Positions 62,711 through 64,000 of a stretch of 64,000 bases of DNA are shown piece after piece. This stretch comes from Lachnoclostridium edouardi (GTDB taxonomy: Bacteria > Bacillota > Clostridia > Lachnospirales > Lachnospiraceae), in NCBI RefSeq assembly GCF_900240245.1, contig NZ_OESQ01000001.1:833507-897506 (forward strand), in the 5' to 3' direction. The notes below the pieces were generated by a model. That model ran no database searches and had not been told where the DNA came from. It worked only from the letters and a program-made list of their open reading frames with translations. Made by a program: the position numbers and the translations under genes. The first letter of the stretch is position 1. Each line of letters opens with the position of its first letter.

Positions 62711-63748
62711 TTATGAATTCTGCTGGTTTTCATCTGAAGTTTGATTATCCTCCGACTGTTTTACAGTAACTCTCATACTTCCGTTCTCTGCAGTGTGCTG
62801 AACGCTGATCACTTGATAAAAGCCTGCCGCCAGTCCAACAGGGCAAATATATACTTTATCTCCTTTTCTCACAAAAGGCACATCCGGCAAATCCAGATTA
62901 ATTTTCTCATCTGGTTTTCCTTCCTCGTCTATCATTTCCTGGGCTGAGCTTCTGGCTTCCTCCACGCTTTTATCTCTTCCCCGGCTGATTACCTTTTGAA
63001 GAATCCCAAATCTGGTGTCTCCGTCCACCACTGCTTCCACAGGAGAACAGCCCTCATCATTCTGCTGCCCGTAAACCTTAATTCTTGTTACCATATTTGC
63101 AATACTTCTGCTGTAGGTCAGCTTACTAATATTGTTTTCATTAAATACATATACAGGGGTATTGCTTTCTAAAGGAAGGATTTTAATTTCTCCCTTCTCC
63201 GCTCTGAGCATAGCCTTTTTCTGCCCCTTTTTCACTGCATCATCTAATATTTCAGACACCATATCTGACAAGCTTTTATTTCTTTCTGCAAATTTTCCAT
63301 GAACAGTTTCAGGCCCCTGATAATCTGCAAGAACAATTCCCCATGGCGCAAAGACTTTTTCTAAAGCGCTTCTGGTGCTTTGACCGTCAGGAATATAAAT
63401 GTTATCTCTGGATTTCTGAAAAGAATAAAGCTCATCATAAGCTGTACAGGACAATTCCTCTTCTGCAGAAGAATTATTAATGGTACATTCCTTTATATAT
63501 CCCCTGGCTGCCTCTTCTTCATTCATACCGTCTGAAACGTAAACTCCAGCCAGGCAGCCTATTTTTACAATATCAGAAATATATCCTGCATTTGTCTTTT
63601 TATTATATAAAGAAAAAGAGAGCCTCATAGAAAGCTCTTTTTCATTTTCCTCCCAGGAAAGTTTGGATGTAAAATCCTTTACATTATACTGAACCCCATT
63701 TTCACTGAGAATTACCAGCTTATATTTTAATTTAGATACGTCAACCAT
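62711..63748 (-). CDS. Tail hub protein, XkdQ-like (phage late control D family)
   Basis: 345 aa from the ATG at 63748 (AGGAGG five bases upstream; frame open 17 codons more, across the previous stop). A hub-like beta domain comes first (KLSWEENEKELSMRLSFSLY), then a region like LysM/GPD hub domains (YSFQKSRDNIYIPDGQSTRS, YVFNENNISKLTYSRSIANM). It would close the tail tube at the baseplate. Location between LysM (XkdP) and XkdR genes supports it. Confidence 0.85.
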   Translation of the reverse strand: MVDVSKLKYKLVILSENGVQYNVKDFTSKLSWEENEKELSMRLSFSLYNKKTNAGYISDIVKIGCLAGVYVSDGMNEEEAARGYIKECTINNSSAEEELSCTAYDELYSFQKSRDNIYIPDGQSTRSALEKVFAPWGIVLADYQGPETVHGKFAERNKSLSDMVSEILDDAVKKGQKKAMLRAEKGEIKILPLESNTPVYVFNENNISKLTYSRSIANMVTRIKVYGQQNDEGCSPVEAVVDGDTRFGILQKVISRGRDKSVEEARSSAQEMIDEEGKPDEKINLDLPDVPFVRKGDKVYICPVGLAAGFYQVISVQHTAENGSMRVTVKQSEDNQTSDENQQNS

Positions 63749-63762
63749 TTTTACCTCCTGAC

Positions 63763-64000
63763 CTAAGGAATTACCAACACGGTTCCCGGATAAATCCAAT
63801 ACCCATTATCAGAAGATTTCTTTCCCCTTTTTCTGGCTTCCTGCTCTATAATCTCTGTATTTGCCTGATAAATCTTCTGCCAGTCAGCTCCGCTGCCGCC
63901 ATAATATTTTCTGGCAATTTTCCACAAATTGTCGCCTGAGACTACGGTATAGTTACCTGAATTTTCCTCCGCCTCCGGTCTAGTCTGAACCGTCTTTACA
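63763..64000 (-). CDS. LysM-domain tail assembly protein, XkdP-like (3' part; runs off window)
   Basis: Only the last 79 codons are in the window. They end with a LysM domain: NYTVVSGDNLWKIARKYYGG, then DWQKIYQAN and WIYPGTVLVIP before the stop at 63763. XkdP-type proteins carry this domain at the C-terminus and precede XkdQ in PBSX-like tails. The rest of the tail (tape measure, tube, sheath) and any capsid genes would be beyond the right edge. Confidence 0.85.
   Translation of the reverse strand, partial: VKTVQTRPEAEENSGNYTVVSGDNLWKIARKYYGGSGADWQKIYQANTEIIEQEARKRGKKSSDNGYWIYPGTVLVIP

Noticed and set aside
1..64000. CRISPR arrays, rRNA genes, insertion sequences
   Set aside because: I looked for regularly spaced direct repeats, conserved rRNA segments and transposase-like frames, and saw none.

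Overview
The window reads as chromosome of a low-GC, spore-forming, anaerobic Firmicute, most likely a Lachnospiraceae/Clostridia-type gut bacterium. The reasons are strong AGGAGG-type ribosome sites, a spoIID-spoIIQ sporulation pair, an isoleucine T-box leader, cre-like operators, a ferredoxin-fused EtfA of the clostridial kind, and AT-rich intergenic DNA with many intrinsic terminators. The species cannot be named from the sequence alone.

Layout. 1-9 kb: a sugar-uptake fragment (ABC ATPase, amidohydrolase, LacI regulator with TTAAAC-TTTAA operators), TrkA/TrkH potassium uptake, a CBS protein, and a second LacI regulator facing an rpiB-kdgT operon with two cre-like sites. 9-20 kb: spoIIQ/spoIID, glgP behind T-box-controlled ileS, pncB and two membrane or unknown proteins. 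20-32 kb: housekeeping genes: tRNA-Thr, a HAD phosphatase, a symporter plus M29 peptidase divergent from an M24 peptidase, lactate dehydrogenase, ispF-cysS-mrnC-rlmB, a lipid kinase, tRNA-Val and tRNA-Met, and a PAP2-like protein.

32.2-52.2 kb is the most interesting part: a visibly more GC-rich catabolic island. Eleven minus-strand genes (45.7 to 32.25 kb) encode an old-yellow-enzyme-type reductase, an acyl-CoA dehydrogenase with EtfB and ferredoxin-EtfA, a short-chain dehydrogenase, a family III CoA transferase, a stand-alone adenylating ligase, a NifU-type protein, two near-identical 4-hydroxybutyryl-CoA-dehydratase-like enzymes and a 3-hydroxyacyl-CoA dehydrogenase. Beyond a sigma-54 activator and a decayed rpoN fragment lie a second SDR and a divergent plus-strand operon: a DUF1097 membrane protein, a phosphotriesterase/lactonase-family hydrolase and an OFA-type MFS transporter. 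Three GG-N10-GC sigma-54 promoters serve the three transcription units. My working model is uptake, lactone or ester opening, CoA activation, radical-type dehydration of a 4-hydroxyacyl-CoA, and electron-bifurcating reduction or beta-oxidation of the product. The substrate is unknown.

52-64 kb: a glycosyltransferase, a CPBP protease, carbamate kinase and an iron-dependent alcohol dehydrogenase, then the distal end of a PBSX/Myoviridae-type tail operon (LysM protein, hub, baseplate, fibres, holin) that runs off the window. A 111-bp palindromic repeat occurs twice, 3' of glgP and inside the tail operon, each time against a stop codon, with its terminal hairpin core in opposite orientations.
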